The notes: a model not told the origin generated them from the letters alone. Shown: positions 16,973 through 26,674, numbered from the stretch's first letter. The stretch is 64,000 nt of DNA from Acinetobacter gandensis (GCF_001678755.1 NZ_LZDS01000029.1:1-64000), one strand, 5' to 3'. Translations and numbers: made by a program.

Positions 16973-17302
16973 TTAGAATAGACCAGCTAGACCTGGTGGT
17001 AGACCCATACCTGAATTTGCAGATTTCATTTTTTCTTCTGCCACCGCTTCAGCTTGACGAGAAGCATCATTCATTGCTGCTGCAATTAAGTCTTCAATCA
17101 TATCAGCATCATCTTGAAGTAATTCAGGGTTGATTTCGATACGTTTAACGACATGACGTGCAGTCATCGTTACTTTCACCAGGCCACCACCTGCTTCAGC
17201 ATGAACTTCGACTTGTGCAAGCTGTTCCTTGGCTTTTTTAATGTTGCTTTCAGCTTCTTTTTGCATGCGCTGAGCTTGCTGCATGAGCATATTAATGTTC
17301 AT
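16973..17302 (-). CDS. YbaB/EbfC nucleoid-associated protein
   Basis: A 109-residue DNA-binding protein of the YbaB/EbfC family, which forms a tweezer-shaped dimer coating DNA. The pattern is typical: [29 protein letters not shown] coiled helix (residues 5-33, long helix stated by position), then [20 protein letters not shown] in the beta-rich core, and a C-terminal helix with Gly/Pro-rich tail [12 protein letters not shown]. It is placed directly ahead of recR (12-base gap) and 32 bases after metZ, with no terminator between, so all three probably form one transcript. Confidence 0.95.
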   Translation of the reverse strand: MNINMLMQQAQRMQKEAESNIKKAKEQLAQVEVHAEAGGGLVKVTMTARHVVKRIEINPELLQDDADMIEDLIAAAMNDASRQAEAVAEEKMKSANSGMGLPPGLAGLF

Positions 17303-17334
17303 AAAAATCTCCGAACAAAACTGACTAATTGAGT

Positions 17335-18528
17335 TTAGATAAGATCTAAACCGCGTGAAATATCGCGAATAATATCATTAATATCTTCCAAACCAACAGA
17401 TACGCGAATTAAACCTTCGCTAATACCTGCAACTTTCTTCACTTCTGCTGACATACGACCATGTGATGTCGTTGCTGGGTGTGTAATGGTTGATTTCACA
17501 TCGCCCAAGTTACTTGTAATTGAAAGGAATTTAGTATTATCAATTACAGTCCAAGCACCTTCACGCTCACCTTTTACAACAAATGATACGACACCGCCGA
17601 AACCTTTTTGTTGCTTTTTCGCCAAAGCATGACCTTCATGATTTGGAAGACCTGCATAATATACTTTTTCAACTTTTGGATGTGCATCCAACCATTCAGC
17701 CAAAACTTGTGCACTTTCGCAATGTGCTTTCATACGTAGACTGAGTGTTTCTAAGCCTTTTAAGAAGATCCATGCATTAAATGGACTCATAGAATTACCA
17801 AGTGTACGAATTACACCAGTAATTTCTTCCATTAATTTTGCACTCCCCACGACCGCACCACCTAAAGCACGACCTTGACCATCAATATATTTGGTTGATG
17901 AGTAAATCACGAGATCTGCACCAAATTTAATTGGCTGTTGTAATACAGGTGTACAGAACGTGTTATCTACTGCAAAAAAAGCACCATGTGCATGTGCAAT
18001 ATCAGCAATCGCTTGTAGGTCGCCTACTTGCGCTAATGGATTTGATGGTGTTTCAATAAATAAAAGGCGCGTATTCGGTTTGATTGCTTGTTTCCAAGCA
18101 TCTAAATCTTCTAAATCTACAAATGTAACGTCTACACCAAATTTGATGACATATTTTTCAAATAGAGAAATGATTGAACCAAAGACTGCACGTGAACAAA
18201 CAACATGGTCACCAGACTTTAAATAGGCCAAAGTAATCGCATGTACACCTGCCATACCCGAACTTGTGGCAACGGCTGCCTCAGCACCATCTAAAACAGC
18301 TAAACGTTTTTCAAACGCTTGAACAGTCGGGTTGGTATAGCGTGAATAAGTATTGCCTTCAATTTGACCTGAAAATTTTGCGGCTGCGTCTGCGGCGCTT
18401 TCACAAACAAAAGATGAAGTCAGGAAAATTGGCTCACTATGCTCACCCTCAAAAGTACGAGTATGACCTGTACGAATCGCAAGCGTTTCTAATTGATATT
18501 CGATGTCGTCTTGTTGGCTCATCTGCAT
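17335..18528 (-). CDS. metZ: O-succinylhomoserine sulfhydrylase
   Basis: PLP enzyme of the Cys/Met metabolism family that makes homocysteine from O-succinylhomoserine and sulphide. The 397-residue protein carries the PLP lysine at K213 in [12 protein letters not shown], the phosphate-binding ATSSGMAG (87-94), and YSRYTNPT (61-68), where the Tyr and Arg reach across the dimer. The ending [16 protein letters not shown] is typical. MetZ is favoured over MetB or MetC because of the TKYIDGQGR motif and the YbaB-RecR neighbourhood is not informative. Two starts are possible, 18528 or the Met two codons in, with a GAG nearer to the second. Confidence 0.9.
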   Translation of the reverse strand: MQMSQQDDIEYQLETLAIRTGHTRTFEGEHSEPIFLTSSFVCESAADAAAKFSGQIEGNTYSRYTNPTVQAFEKRLAVLDGAEAAVATSSGMAGVHAITLAYLKSGDHVVCSRAVFGSIISLFEKYVIKFGVDVTFVDLEDLDAWKQAIKPNTRLLFIETPSNPLAQVGDLQAIADIAHAHGAFFAVDNTFCTPVLQQPIKFGADLVIYSSTKYIDGQGRALGGAVVGSAKLMEEITGVIRTLGNSMSPFNAWIFLKGLETLSLRMKAHCESAQVLAEWLDAHPKVEKVYYAGLPNHEGHALAKKQQKGFGGVVSFVVKGEREGAWTVIDNTKFLSITSNLGDVKSTITHPATTSHGRMSAEVKKVAGISEGLIRVSVGLEDINDIIRDISRGLDLI

Positions 18529-18664
18529 TACTCAGTCTCTGGGACTGCCTTTTGTGAAGAATTGCCAATATTTTGAGCGTCTAAGCTATTTAAGGTCAAG
18601 GAATAATACGCAAATATCGCTTAGACTTCGATCAATCCTACAAGGACTCAGGCAATTGACAGTT

Positions 18665-19768
18665 ATGCACCCATTCAAACAAAAATTTATGACGCAGCAG
18701 AAAAAATTTAAGCACCTGTCTACTCGGGTATTTAATGCTAAATCGCTCATACTTTCACAATCCACGCCTTTTGAAGTCATTACCGAATATAAACATGCCA
18801 AAGTTCGATATTACGCCTCACCAGAACGTAAGTTTAAAGAACCTTTGGTTTTTGTCGCACCACTTGCCATAAATATGTCAATTTATGACCTGTATCCTTA
18901 TCGTTCACTTGTTAAACATTTTCAGCATAGTGGATTTGATGTCTACCTTTTGGAATGGGGCAAACTCAGCTATCAGGATCGATTCTTAAACTTTATGTCT
19001 TTTATTGACGATGTCATACCCTATTGTATTGATCAAATCTGTGAACATTCCAATAGCCGTTATATTTCTTTACATGGTTGGAGCATGGCAGGCGTTTTTG
19101 TCACACTTTATACTGCACTTCACCAACCTGAACATGTCAAAAACCTGATGGTGATGGGTGCACCAATAGACAGTTATGCTTCGGGTAAAATTGGTACTTT
19201 ATTTAAAAAGACCAATCAAATCATTTCGCGTAATAAACGACTTCAAGACACCTTTTATACAGGTAAAATTCCGAAGCATTTTCTGCATACACCAGGCCTA
19301 GTCAATGCGCTCGGCTTTAAAATTGTGGACCCTGTCGGATGGTTTAAGAGCCAAAAGCAATTTTTATCTAATTTAGACAATGTGCATGATTTATATGAAC
19401 ACGCAACCATGGGCAACTTTCTCAACCACATGATCGACTATCCTGGCGGTATTAATCAGGACATGGTGTTTAATGTCTGGCTGCAAAATCCACTAAAGAC
19501 TGGAGTAATTCAGTTAAAAGAACAAAAAATTGAACTTAAAAATATCAATTGCTCTTTACTTATTGGTGCCGGTAAAACCGATCAGATTGTGACAGCAGAT
19601 GCAGCAAAGCCTTTAAGCGAATTGACAAATAGTCATGATGTCACGTTTACTCTGATTCCCGGTGGTCATCTTGGTTTAATGTCGAGTTCTAAAAGCGCGA
19701 ATATTTTCTGGCCTGAAATGACCACATGGTTAGAACAACGATCAAGTTTAGTGAAAGACAATATTTAG
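18665..19768 (+). CDS. PhaC-like alpha/beta hydrolase
   Basis: A 367-residue protein from the ATG at 18665, downstream of AAGGACTCAGG. The frame is open to 18503, but the extra 54 residues overlap the metZ start and look non-coding. It has the layout of short (class III-like) polyhydroxyalkanoate synthases: PLVFVAPLAINMSIYDLYPYRSLV, DVYLLEWG, then the nucleophile elbow HGWSMAG, and near the end PGGHLGLMSS with the catalytic His. Real PHA synthases have Cys as nucleophile; here it is Ser, so a hydrolase or acyltransferase is more likely. No phaE, phaR or phasin gene is nearby. It is followed after 9 bases by a dehydrogenase. Confidence 0.85.
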   Translation: MHPFKQKFMTQQKKFKHLSTRVFNAKSLILSQSTPFEVITEYKHAKVRYYASPERKFKEPLVFVAPLAINMSIYDLYPYRSLVKHFQHSGFDVYLLEWGKLSYQDRFLNFMSFIDDVIPYCIDQICEHSNSRYISLHGWSMAGVFVTLYTALHQPEHVKNLMVMGAPIDSYASGKIGTLFKKTNQIISRNKRLQDTFYTGKIPKHFLHTPGLVNALGFKIVDPVGWFKSQKQFLSNLDNVHDLYEHATMGNFLNHMIDYPGGINQDMVFNVWLQNPLKTGVIQLKEQKIELKNINCSLLIGAGKTDQIVTADAAKPLSELTNSHDVTFTLIPGGHLGLMSSSKSANIFWPEMTTWLEQRSSLVKDNI

Positions 19769-19777
19769 AGGGTAATT

Positions 19778-20650
19778 ATGATTCAGTCAGTAGCATTTAT
19801 CGGCTTAGGTGCAATGGGTTATCGAATGGCAGCGCACTTGCCAAAGCAATTTGATACTGTCTACGTATGGAATCGTAATTTTGCTAAAGCAGAACAGCAT
19901 GCATCAGACTTCGGCACACAAGCGGTCTCACTAGAACAAGCCACTCAAGCCGATGTTATTTTTTCATGTCTACCGACCAGCCAAGATGTCGATAATCTAA
20001 TTGCAAGTGTTCAACTTAAAGCTGGCTCTATTTGGGTAGATTGTACCAGCGGTGTGCCTGAATCAGCACAAAAGCTTGCTCAAATTGTTAAATCACAAGG
20101 CGTAGATTTTTTAGATGCACCTGTCAGTGGTCAAACCATTGGTGCAGAAAATGGCACACTTACTGTAATGGTCGGTGGTGATATAAAAGCTTTTGAACGT
20201 GCACTTCCAGCAATGCAGTGCTTTGGAAAATTGATTAAACATGTAGGGGCATCTGGTGCAGGATTCGCTGTTAAAGCTGTAAACAACATGTTAATGGCTG
20301 TAAATCTTTGTGCAGTTGCAGAAGGCTTTACTACACTCAAAGCACATGGCGTTAATCTCAATGAAGCCTTAGATTGTATTAATGCATCAAGTGGCAAAAG
20401 CATGGTCACGGAAACCGTTTTACCGCAACGTATATTAAATCGTCAATTTCCATTAACCTTTGCACTTCCGTTACTTGCAAAAGATACTGGCATTGCAGTT
20501 GATCTTGTTCGCCAAGCAAAACTGTCCGCACCCGTGTTATCATTAACACAGAATCTAATACAGGCAGCCAGTGATTTATCTGAAGAAAATAGTGACTTTT
20601 CCACTGCCGTAACTATGTATGAAAAATGGAGTAAAATTACAATTGAGTAA
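19778..20650 (+). CDS. NAD(P)-dependent beta-hydroxyacid dehydrogenase (3-hydroxyisobutyrate dehydrogenase family)
   Basis: A 290-residue two-domain reductase. The N-terminal Rossmann fold carries FIGLGAMGYRMA (near residues 7-18) and VDCTSGVPE. DAPVSGQTIGAENGTLTVMVGG contains the family's substrate-binding SG, and GAGFAVKAVNNMLMAVN holds the catalytic Lys. The C-terminal all-helical domain follows. Candidates are 3-hydroxyisobutyrate, tartronate semialdehyde and related short beta-hydroxyacids; no valine or glycerate genes are near, so the substrate is open. It follows the PhaC-like gene by 9 bases, with GAGGG before the ATG, so they are probably cotranscribed. Confidence 0.9.
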   Translation: MIQSVAFIGLGAMGYRMAAHLPKQFDTVYVWNRNFAKAEQHASDFGTQAVSLEQATQADVIFSCLPTSQDVDNLIASVQLKAGSIWVDCTSGVPESAQKLAQIVKSQGVDFLDAPVSGQTIGAENGTLTVMVGGDIKAFERALPAMQCFGKLIKHVGASGAGFAVKAVNNMLMAVNLCAVAEGFTTLKAHGVNLNEALDCINASSGKSMVTETVLPQRILNRQFPLTFALPLLAKDTGIAVDLVRQAKLSAPVLSLTQNLIQAASDLSEENSDFSTAVTMYEKWSKITIE

Positions 20651-20737
20651 TATCTCGCCATTGAATAAAGATAAATAACCATAATATTGTACTCTAGTGT
20701 CAAACACACATTGTTACAAATGACTGAGGAAACTCTC

Positions 20738-21007
20738 ATGAACAAATTTACCCTTGCAACTTTGCTAGGTGCTGTAACGCTAATCGGGGCTTCAACTGCT
20801 GTACTTGCTTCAGAGCAAGAATGCCAGAAGTTAAAAAATGACCATGATGTGATTTATGCTTCAAAAGGTTTCTGCTTTAAAGATCCTGATGCGAAAGCGA
20901 AGTTCGGCAATGACAATTGCTACACAACTAAGCCTAAATTTTCAGAAAAAGAGCAACAACGACTTGACGCAATCAAAGAACGTCAGAAAGAATTGAGCTG
21001 TAAATAA
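20738..21007 (+). CDS. Small periplasmic YARHG-domain protein
   Basis: An 89-residue protein from the ATG at 20738, preceded by AGGA at seven bases; a longer frame from 20687 is rejected for lack of a signal there. The signal peptide (about 1-24, ending VLASE) precedes a single YARHG-type module: VIYASKGFCF, DPDAKAKFG, CYTTKPKFSEKEQQRLDAIKE. The Cys residues (four in the mature chain) may form disulphides. YARHG domains are thought to lie outside the membrane, possibly contacting peptidoglycan or other envelope material; the role is unknown. The gene is alone, 88 bases after the dehydrogenase. Confidence 0.85.
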   Translation: MNKFTLATLLGAVTLIGASTAVLASEQECQKLKNDHDVIYASKGFCFKDPDAKAKFGNDNCYTTKPKFSEKEQQRLDAIKERQKELSCK

Positions 21008-21039
21008 TTACGACTTAATTTAGCTTAAGGAATTTAGCA

Positions 21040-21453
21040 ATGGCTTATGATGATCAAAACATTTTCGCACGTATTTTACGTGGCGAACTTCCAGCATTTA
21101 AAGTCTATGAAGATGAGCAAGTACTCGCTTTTATGGATGTAATGCCTCAGGCTGAAGGTCATACCCTAGTCATTCCAAAAACTCCTGCTGTTACCCTACT
21201 CGACCTAGATCCAGAGGCTGCTGCATATACCATCCAAATTGTACAAAAAGTTGCGAAAGCAATTGAAAAAGCATTGGATGTCAAAGGCATTGTTTTAATG
21301 CAATTGTCTGGTGCAGCTGCAGGTCAAACAGTGCCGCATGTACACTTCCATCTGATTCCAACTTCAGTACACGAATTGGGCAAGCATGCTGCAAAAATGG
21401 GTGACATGGAACAAATCAAAGCAATAGGCGAAAAAATTAAAGCCGCACTTTAA
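21040..21453 (+). CDS. HIT family nucleotide hydrolase
   Basis: A 137-residue histidine-triad protein; the motif H100-V-H102-F-H104-L-I (residues 100-106) gives the catalytic triad, preceded by GAAAGQTVP. The N-terminal NIFARILRGELP is typical of Hint-like bacterial HIT proteins, which hydrolyse purine nucleoside phosphoramidates such as AMP-lysine. Length fits the family. AAGGA lies 8 bases upstream of the ATG, and a strong terminator with a UUCG loop follows. It is 32 bases after the YARHG gene, so a shared transcript is possible. Confidence 0.94.
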   Translation: MAYDDQNIFARILRGELPAFKVYEDEQVLAFMDVMPQAEGHTLVIPKTPAVTLLDLDPEAAAYTIQIVQKVAKAIEKALDVKGIVLMQLSGAAAGQTVPHVHFHLIPTSVHELGKHAAKMGDMEQIKAIGEKIKAAL

Positions 21454-21479
21454 AATTCAACTGAATTTTTAGTTGTCAT

Positions 21480-21505
21480 AAATGGAGCTTCGGCTCCATT
21501 TTTAA
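21480..21505 (+). terminator. Rho-independent terminator of the HIT gene
   Basis: AAATGGAGC (21480-21488), loop TTCG, GCTCCATTT (21493-21501) then TTT. The UUCG tetraloop makes this very stable. Confidence 0.93.
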
Positions 21506-21758
21506 TGCCTGCAAATTATACTTTTTCTCAAACGACCAAAATGCTCACCCCAAATAGATATAAGACATTAATAATTAATACTTTATTTATATACATCTCC
21601 AACACATCCTTAAATCAACTTTCACCATTTTGAAATATTTCCTTAATCGAACTGTCTTATTTGTAATGAATACTTAGCGCCATTAGATAGCAAATCATTT
21701 TAGCCAAGCTACTGATAAAACATATTGATATGACTAAAAAAGTCTTATGGAGCTTCAA

Positions 21759-22838
21759 ATGAAAAAAACTCTATGTGCATTAGCAATCGGGGCAACAATT
21801 CTTACACCAGTGATGGCAACAGCAGCTGACGTTAAAGTTTATGGCCGTGCACATGTTTCACTAGACTACCTAGATGATGGTAAAGATTACAACGAATTTG
21901 GCCTTTCTTCGAATGCTTCACGTTTGGGTTTCAAAGTCGATCAAAAAATTAATGATGACTTAAACGTATTTGCACAAATTGAGCAAGAAGTTAACTTTGC
22001 AAGTGGTAGCGCTGATTCTAAAGGCGTAGATTTTTCAACACGTGACACATTCGTTGGTTTAAAAAGCGCTACTTATGGTCAAGCACGTGTAGGTCGCTTT
22101 GACAGCCCATTTAAAGTTGCACGTAGCCCTGTCAACTTCTTCGGTGACATGGTTGGTGATGTACGTAACGTAACACGTGTGGGCAACCTTAAATTTGATG
22201 AACGTAATGAAAATACCATTGAATATAAATCACCAAAATTTGGTGGTGGCTTCAATGTCCTTGCAGCAATGTCAATGCACTCAGGCACTCAAATTGATAA
22301 AGACGCAAACGGTGAAGGCGTAGATGATAACAAAGCTTATGATCTTGCATTAACTTATAAAGAAGGCCCAATTGACTTTGCAGCAGCATATGAAAAATAT
22401 GACGAAAATGCTGCAAACGCAGCTGGTGGTGCAAGCCGTGATGCATTCCGTATCGCTGGTGCATATAAACTGACTGAAGAATTTAATCTTGGTGCGCTAT
22501 ACCAAATGGCAAAGCATGATAATGATACGGCCAATCCAGACGCTCAAGTATTTGGCCTAGCTGGTGAATACAAACTTACGCCTAAAACATCTGTACGCGG
22601 TGAATACTTCTACCGTGATGTCGACGCTGATGACGCAAATGCAAGCTTGATCGGTGTGGGCGTTGAACATAAGTTAGACAGCACTTTACGTGTATACGGT
22701 AACTTAGCCACTGTGATTAACGACAAAAACTCTAAGCTGAATCCTTGGAAAGAAGGTCGCAGCTTTGGTAACAGCATCAGTGGTGTAGCTGATGAAAATG
22801 CGACTACTCTATCAGTTGGTATGCGTTACGATTTCTAA
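21759..22838 (+). CDS. Outer membrane porin (general diffusion type)
   Basis: A 359-residue porin from the ATG at 21759 (GGAG six bases upstream, better than the ATG at 21747). Residues 1-23 are a signal peptide ending in ATAADVKVYGRAHVSL, the typical start of a 16-stranded trimeric porin. NASRLGFK, DTFVGLKSATYGQARVGRFDSPFK and NTIEYKSPKFGGGF are conserved strand blocks, and the protein ends in Phe (VGMRYDF), the BAM recognition signal. It resembles porins called Omp33-unrelated, OmpC-type in other gammaproteobacteria. A strong terminator follows, and AT-rich sequence with two likely regulatory tracts precedes it. Substrates are unknown. Confidence 0.93.
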   Translation: MKKTLCALAIGATILTPVMATAADVKVYGRAHVSLDYLDDGKDYNEFGLSSNASRLGFKVDQKINDDLNVFAQIEQEVNFASGSADSKGVDFSTRDTFVGLKSATYGQARVGRFDSPFKVARSPVNFFGDMVGDVRNVTRVGNLKFDERNENTIEYKSPKFGGGFNVLAAMSMHSGTQIDKDANGEGVDDNKAYDLALTYKEGPIDFAAAYEKYDENAANAAGGASRDAFRIAGAYKLTEEFNLGALYQMAKHDNDTANPDAQVFGLAGEYKLTPKTSVRGEYFYRDVDADDANASLIGVGVEHKLDSTLRVYGNLATVINDKNSKLNPWKEGRSFGNSISGVADENATTLSVGMRYDF

Positions 22839-22861
22839 GCATGATCAAAATGTAAAACAGT

Positions 22862-22890
22862 AAAGACATACTACGGTATGTCTTTTTTTT
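22862..22890 (+). terminator. Rho-independent terminator of the porin gene
   Basis: AAAGACATAC (22862-22871), loop TACG, GTATGTCTTT (22876-22885), and a T-tract to 22890. Confidence 0.94.
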
Positions 22891-23268
22891 GGACTCTATT
22901 TTTTTGAGACACAATTCAATTTTTTTAATTATTTAGTGAGCTTTATCATTCAATGATGTTTTGCTGAAATATTCAATATAACAACTTACAAAACAATATA
23001 TTGTTAAGATAATATTAAACAAAGCATTTTAGTCGGAATTAAAATATATTAAATATAAGCAAAATAGTCAGAATTAAATTCTATAAATACAACTGTTTTA
23101 CTCAAGTATTATTACTCTCATTTTAGTTTATTTTTTAACTAACTAACAATATAAATTATTGTTTTTTATTAATTTAATAATATATTTTTATTTTAACTGT
23201 TCTAGCTATTTCATTTTTGTTTCGTTTTGTTAATAATATAGCTAAGTTTAAAAAATAGGCTTTATTTA
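22891..23268. other. AT-rich regulatory gap upstream of the cyd operon
   Basis: No gene is visible. It contains ATCATT/AATGAT (22945-22957), a 13-base direct repeat AGTCrGAATTAAA at 23031-23043 and 23066-23078 (35 bases apart), and long T-rich runs. It probably holds the cyd promoter; I see no perfect Fnr site (TTGAT-N4-ATCAA). Confidence 0.5.
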
Positions 23269-23460
23269 ATGAGCTTAGCATTCAAAGATTTAAATCGTCG
23301 CGTGGTCAAAGAAATAACCGCAATACTAATAATAAAAGTGATTATTTTAATGATCATTAAGAACATCTGGTTCGACGCCCCAACTATTCCCAAAAATTTT
23401 GACAATCAAGTTGCCGAGCATATTGCTGGCAGTCCTTCTCAAATCAAGGAGACACGTTGA
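23269..23460 (+). CDS. cydP: Cytochrome bd putative small subunit CydP
   Basis: A 63-residue protein with one transmembrane helix (about residues 17-35, [15 protein letters not shown]) flanked by a basic N-terminus ([11 protein letters not shown]) and a short C-terminal tail. It sits directly ahead of cydA; the TGA overlaps the cydA ATG by one base. Small proteins with this size, topology and location are annotated CydP, a proposed accessory subunit of cytochrome bd. The start ATG has no good ribosome binding site. It differs from CydX, which is also present in this operon. Confidence 0.78.
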   Translation: MSLAFKDLNRRVVKEITAILIIKVIILMIIKNIWFDAPTIPKNFDNQVAEHIAGSPSQIKETR

Positions 23461-25046
23461 TGATTTCTGAAAGCGTGGTCGATCTTTCGCGGTTCCAATT
23501 TGCAATGACCGCGATGTATCACTTTATTTTTGTTCCACTGACTTTAGGTCTGGCTTTTATTCTTGCCATTATGGAAACCACGTATGTGATTTCAGGTAAA
23601 GAAATTTATAAAGACATGACTAAATTCTGGGGAAAACTCTTCGGTATTAACTTCGCATTAGGTGTTACTACCGGTTTGACCATGGAATTTCAGTTCGGTA
23701 CTAACTGGGCATATTACTCACACTATGTCGGTGATATATTCGGTGCTCCATTGGCCATTGAAGGTTTAATGGCATTCTTCCTCGAATCAACTTTTATTGG
23801 TTTATTCTTCTTCGGCTGGGATCGGTTATCTAAAGTTCAGCACTTGGCTGTGACTTGGCTAGTAGCACTCGGTTCAAATATGTCAGCCTTATGGATTTTG
23901 GTTGCAAACGGCTGGATGCAAAACCCTGTTGGTTCTGCATTTAACTATGAAACCATGCGTATGGAAATGGTGGACTTTGGTGCACTCATTTTCAACCCTG
24001 TTGCTCAGGTTAAATTTGTCCATACCGTTTCTGCGGGCTATGTAACTGGCGCAATTTTCGTACTTGCTATTTCAAGTTACTACTTACTGAAAAAACGTGA
24101 TTTACCATTTGCGCGTCGCTCTTTCGCCATCGCTGCAATCTTTGGTTTAGCGTCTACACTTTCAGTAATTTTACTGGGTGACGAATCTGGTTACGAAATT
24201 GGCGACGTTCAAAAAACAAAACTCGCTGCAATTGAAGCAGAATGGGATACTCACCCTGCACCAGCACCGTTTACTTTATTTGGTATTCCAAACAAAGAAA
24301 CTATGTCTACAGATTATGCCATCAAAATTCCTTATGTGATGGGTATCATTGCAACACGTTCAACAACCAAAGAAGTGACAGGTATTAAAGACCTGATCGT
24401 TCAACATGAAGAACGTATTCGTAACGGTATGGTTGCATACTCTCAGCTAGAAAAACTTCGTGCAGGTGATACCTCTCCTGAATTAAAAGCTGCATTTGCT
24501 GAATCACAAAAAGATTTGGGCTACGGCTTATTGCTTAAGAAATACACTGACAACGTAGTTGATGCATCTGATGAGCAAATTAAAGCCGCTGCGAAAGACA
24601 CTATTCCGCACGTTCCAAGTTTGTTCTGGGCATTCCGTGCAATGGTTGCTTCTGGCTTCTTGATGCTACTGTTATTCGTACTTGCAACATTTGCTGTAGG
24701 TAAACGCAATGCTGAAAACAAACCATGGTTATTGAAATTTGCCTTGTTTGCACTTCCACTCCCTTGGATTGCTGCTCAAACAGGTTGGTATGTTGCTGAA
24801 GTTGGCCGTCAACCATGGACTATTGGTGAAGTCCTACCAACTCACCTTTCAGCTTCTAGCTTAAGCACTGGTGATGTATGGGGTTCAATCCTTGCATTGG
24901 CCGCGTTCTATACTGTACTTCTTATCATTGAAATGTATTTAATGATCAAATTCTCACGTCTTGGCCCAAGCTCACTTCACACTGGTAAATACCATTTTGA
25001 AAAACTTGAAGCTGCGAAAAAGGCAACTGAGGAGTCACAAGCATGA
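23460..25046 (+). CDS. cydA: Cytochrome bd ubiquinol oxidase subunit I
   Basis: The quinol-oxidising subunit of the bd oxidase, holding hemes b558, b595 and d. The 528-residue protein starts with the ATG at 23460, after AAGGAG; the frame begins one codon earlier at a TTG. His21 (in TAMYHFIF) matches the heme b595 ligand; [13 protein letters not shown] is the conserved second helix region. [10 protein letters not shown] lies before the long quinol-binding Q-loop (E. coli-type), and [20 protein letters not shown] is the signature near the C-terminus. Multiple helices fit nine membrane spans. Operon order is cydP-cydA-cydB-cydX-ybgE. Confidence 0.98.
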   Translation: MISESVVDLSRFQFAMTAMYHFIFVPLTLGLAFILAIMETTYVISGKEIYKDMTKFWGKLFGINFALGVTTGLTMEFQFGTNWAYYSHYVGDIFGAPLAIEGLMAFFLESTFIGLFFFGWDRLSKVQHLAVTWLVALGSNMSALWILVANGWMQNPVGSAFNYETMRMEMVDFGALIFNPVAQVKFVHTVSAGYVTGAIFVLAISSYYLLKKRDLPFARRSFAIAAIFGLASTLSVILLGDESGYEIGDVQKTKLAAIEAEWDTHPAPAPFTLFGIPNKETMSTDYAIKIPYVMGIIATRSTTKEVTGIKDLIVQHEERIRNGMVAYSQLEKLRAGDTSPELKAAFAESQKDLGYGLLLKKYTDNVVDASDEQIKAAAKDTIPHVPSLFWAFRAMVASGFLMLLLFVLATFAVGKRNAENKPWLLKFALFALPLPWIAAQTGWYVAEVGRQPWTIGEVLPTHLSASSLSTGDVWGSILALAAFYTVLLIIEMYLMIKFSRLGPSSLHTGKYHFEKLEAAKKATEESQA

Positions 25047-26188
25047 TCGAATATGAATTACTCAAAATAATCTGGTGGGTGCTTGTGGGTGTACTACTCA
25101 TTGGCTTTGCCCTTACAGATGGCTTCGATATGGGTTCAATGGCAATCATGCCATTCGTAGGTAAAAAAGACGAAGAACGTCGTGCGGCAATCAATACGAT
25201 TGCCCCACATTGGGACGGTAACCAAGTTTGGTTCATTACTGCAGGTGGTGCGTTATTTGCTGCATGGCCTATGGTTTATGCAACAGCATTCTCAGGCATG
25301 TATTGGGCACTATTACTGGTTTTATTTGCCCTGTTCTTACGCCCAGTTGGCTTCGACTACCGTTCTAAACTTGAGAACACCAAATGGCGTAACTCTTGGG
25401 ACTGGGGCCTAGCTGTAGGTGGCGCTGTTCCTGCATTAGTATTCGGTGTAGCTTTTGGTAATATGTTCCTCGGTGTTCCTTTTACACTAGATGAAACTGT
25501 ACGCTCAACTTATACAGGTAGCTTTTTCGCGCTACTTAATCCATTTGCCTTGGTATGCGGTATTGTAAGTTTATCTATGCTTTGCGCGCACGGTGGTGCA
25601 TGGCTCATGCTACGTACAGATGGCGACTTACGTGCACGTTCTGCTAAAGCGACTCAAATTATGGGTATCGTTTTCTTGGTTTGCTTCTTGTTAGCAGGGG
25701 CTTGGTTATACTTCGGCAACATTCAAGGTTACACTTTGGTTCAACCTTTTGATACCAATGGCGTTGCTAACCCATTAGCCAAAGAAGTCATTACTAATGC
25801 TAATCCGGGTTGGATGAACAACTACAGCACATATCCAATTACGATGATTGCTCCAATCATGGCAATTTTGGGCGCTTTAATAGTCATCCTTGCCGCTGGT
25901 AAAGGCAAAGCTGGTTTTAGTTTCCTTGGTTCAAGCCTAGCAGTAACAGGTGCGATTCTAACTGCTGGTTTTGCACTATTCCCTTTCCTAATGCCTTCAA
26001 GCCTTAATCCAACTGTAAGTTTGACTATGTGGGATGCGGTATCAAGTAAAAATACGCTGACTGTAATGACAGTTGCTGCATGTATTTTCGTACCACTTAT
26101 TTTGTGTTACACCACTTGGTGTTATTACAAAATGTGGGGCGTGGTCACTAACAAACATATTGAAGAGAATTCACACAGCCTCTACTAA
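25043..26188 (+). CDS. cydB: Cytochrome bd ubiquinol oxidase subunit II
   Basis: The second core subunit of cytochrome bd. The 381-residue membrane protein begins with [22 protein letters not shown], the conserved helix 1, and [25 protein letters not shown]. About eight hydrophobic spans follow. It overlaps cydA by four bases (ATGA), so translation is coupled. A perfect hairpin (26173-26196) spans its stop codon, just ahead of cydX. Identity is secure. Confidence 0.98.
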   Translation: MIEYELLKIIWWVLVGVLLIGFALTDGFDMGSMAIMPFVGKKDEERRAAINTIAPHWDGNQVWFITAGGALFAAWPMVYATAFSGMYWALLLVLFALFLRPVGFDYRSKLENTKWRNSWDWGLAVGGAVPALVFGVAFGNMFLGVPFTLDETVRSTYTGSFFALLNPFALVCGIVSLSMLCAHGGAWLMLRTDGDLRARSAKATQIMGIVFLVCFLLAGAWLYFGNIQGYTLVQPFDTNGVANPLAKEVITNANPGWMNNYSTYPITMIAPIMAILGALIVILAAGKGKAGFSFLGSSLAVTGAILTAGFALFPFLMPSSLNPTVSLTMWDAVSSKNTLTVMTVAACIFVPLILCYTTWCYYKMWGVVTNKHIEENSHSLY

Positions 26189-26196
26189 GGCTGTGT
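26173..26196 (+). repeat. Hairpin spanning the cydB stop codon
   Basis: ACACAGCC (26173-26180) and GGCTGTGT (26189-26196) form an 8-bp stem with an 8-base loop that covers the cydB stop. No T-tract follows; five bases later is the GGAG of cydX. It could slow or tune read-through to the small subunit genes. Confidence 0.7.
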
Positions 26197-26212
26197 CTAA
26201 GGAGATAAAACA

Positions 26213-26314
26213 ATGTGGTATTTTGCTTGGATTCTCGGTATTTTGATGGCCTGCTTTGCTGGCGTACTCAGTGCCTTGTATATTGAACATCATCAAGATC
26301 TAGATGAGGAATAA
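26213..26314 (+). CDS. cydX: Cytochrome bd small subunit CydX
   Basis: A 33-residue protein that the standard ORF length cut-off would miss: MWYFAWILGILMACFAG, then VLSALYIEHHQDLDEE. The WYFAWILG start and the acidic tail match CydX, the single-helix subunit that stabilises the heme d site in cytochrome bd. GGAG (in AAGGAGATAAAACA) lies about eight bases ahead of the ATG. It is 24 bases after cydB and three bases before the next gene, so it is part of the operon. Confidence 0.93.
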   Translation: MWYFAWILGILMACFAGVLSALYIEHHQDLDEE

Positions 26315-26317
26315 CAA

Positions 26318-26620
26318 ATGACTGAAGCTGCAATCGAAAAACCTCGTGTAGAAAAAAAACCAAATAAGTTTGCAATGGTCATTTCCTGCCTATTGGCTTT
26401 TCCTTTGGCAGCCGTGTTACTTGTACATCCAGCTGCAATGCTGGACGATCAAGGTGGATATAGTCATCGTGCACTAATGTTCATCATGATTGGTATTTCT
26501 GGTGGTTTTGTCCATGGTGTTGGCTTTACACCACACCATTGGTTTTGGAAATGGCTGTTTAGCCCGTTTCTATCGTGGCCACTGATGATCTGGGGTTATT
26601 ACACTTGGTTCTTCAGTTAA
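26318..26620 (+). CDS. ybgE: Cyd operon protein YbgE
   Basis: A 100-residue membrane protein with the signature GGFVHGVGFTPHHWFWKWLFSPFLSWPLMIWGYY, given by its position at about residues 61-94. Three hydrophobic spans fit the YbgE family, whose members follow cydX in the cyd operon of many proteobacteria. The precise function is not established. It starts four bases after the cydX stop, with AGGAAT ahead of the ATG, and ends at a strong bidirectional terminator shared with marC. Confidence 0.92.
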   Translation: MTEAAIEKPRVEKKPNKFAMVISCLLAFPLAAVLLVHPAAMLDDQGGYSHRALMFIMIGISGGFVHGVGFTPHHWFWKWLFSPFLSWPLMIWGYYTWFFS

Positions 26621-26655
26621 ATAAAAAAGCCCTCATTGACTGAGGGCTTTTTTAT
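26621..26655. terminator. Bidirectional terminator between the cyd operon and marC
   Basis: AAAAAAGCCCTCA (26623-26635), loop TTGAC, TGAGGGCTTTTTT (26641-26653). The A-run and T-run serve both strands. Confidence 0.95.
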
Positions 26656-26674
26656 GGTTCGTTTTTCTTGGATT

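Noticed and set aside
18503-18664. N-terminal extension of the PhaC-like protein
   Set aside because: It overlaps the metZ start and promoter, has no family match in the visible pattern, and a good ribosome binding site lies at 18665.
22891-23268. Fnr box upstream of cyd
   Set aside because: No TTGAT-N4-ATCAA could be found; only weak dyads occur.
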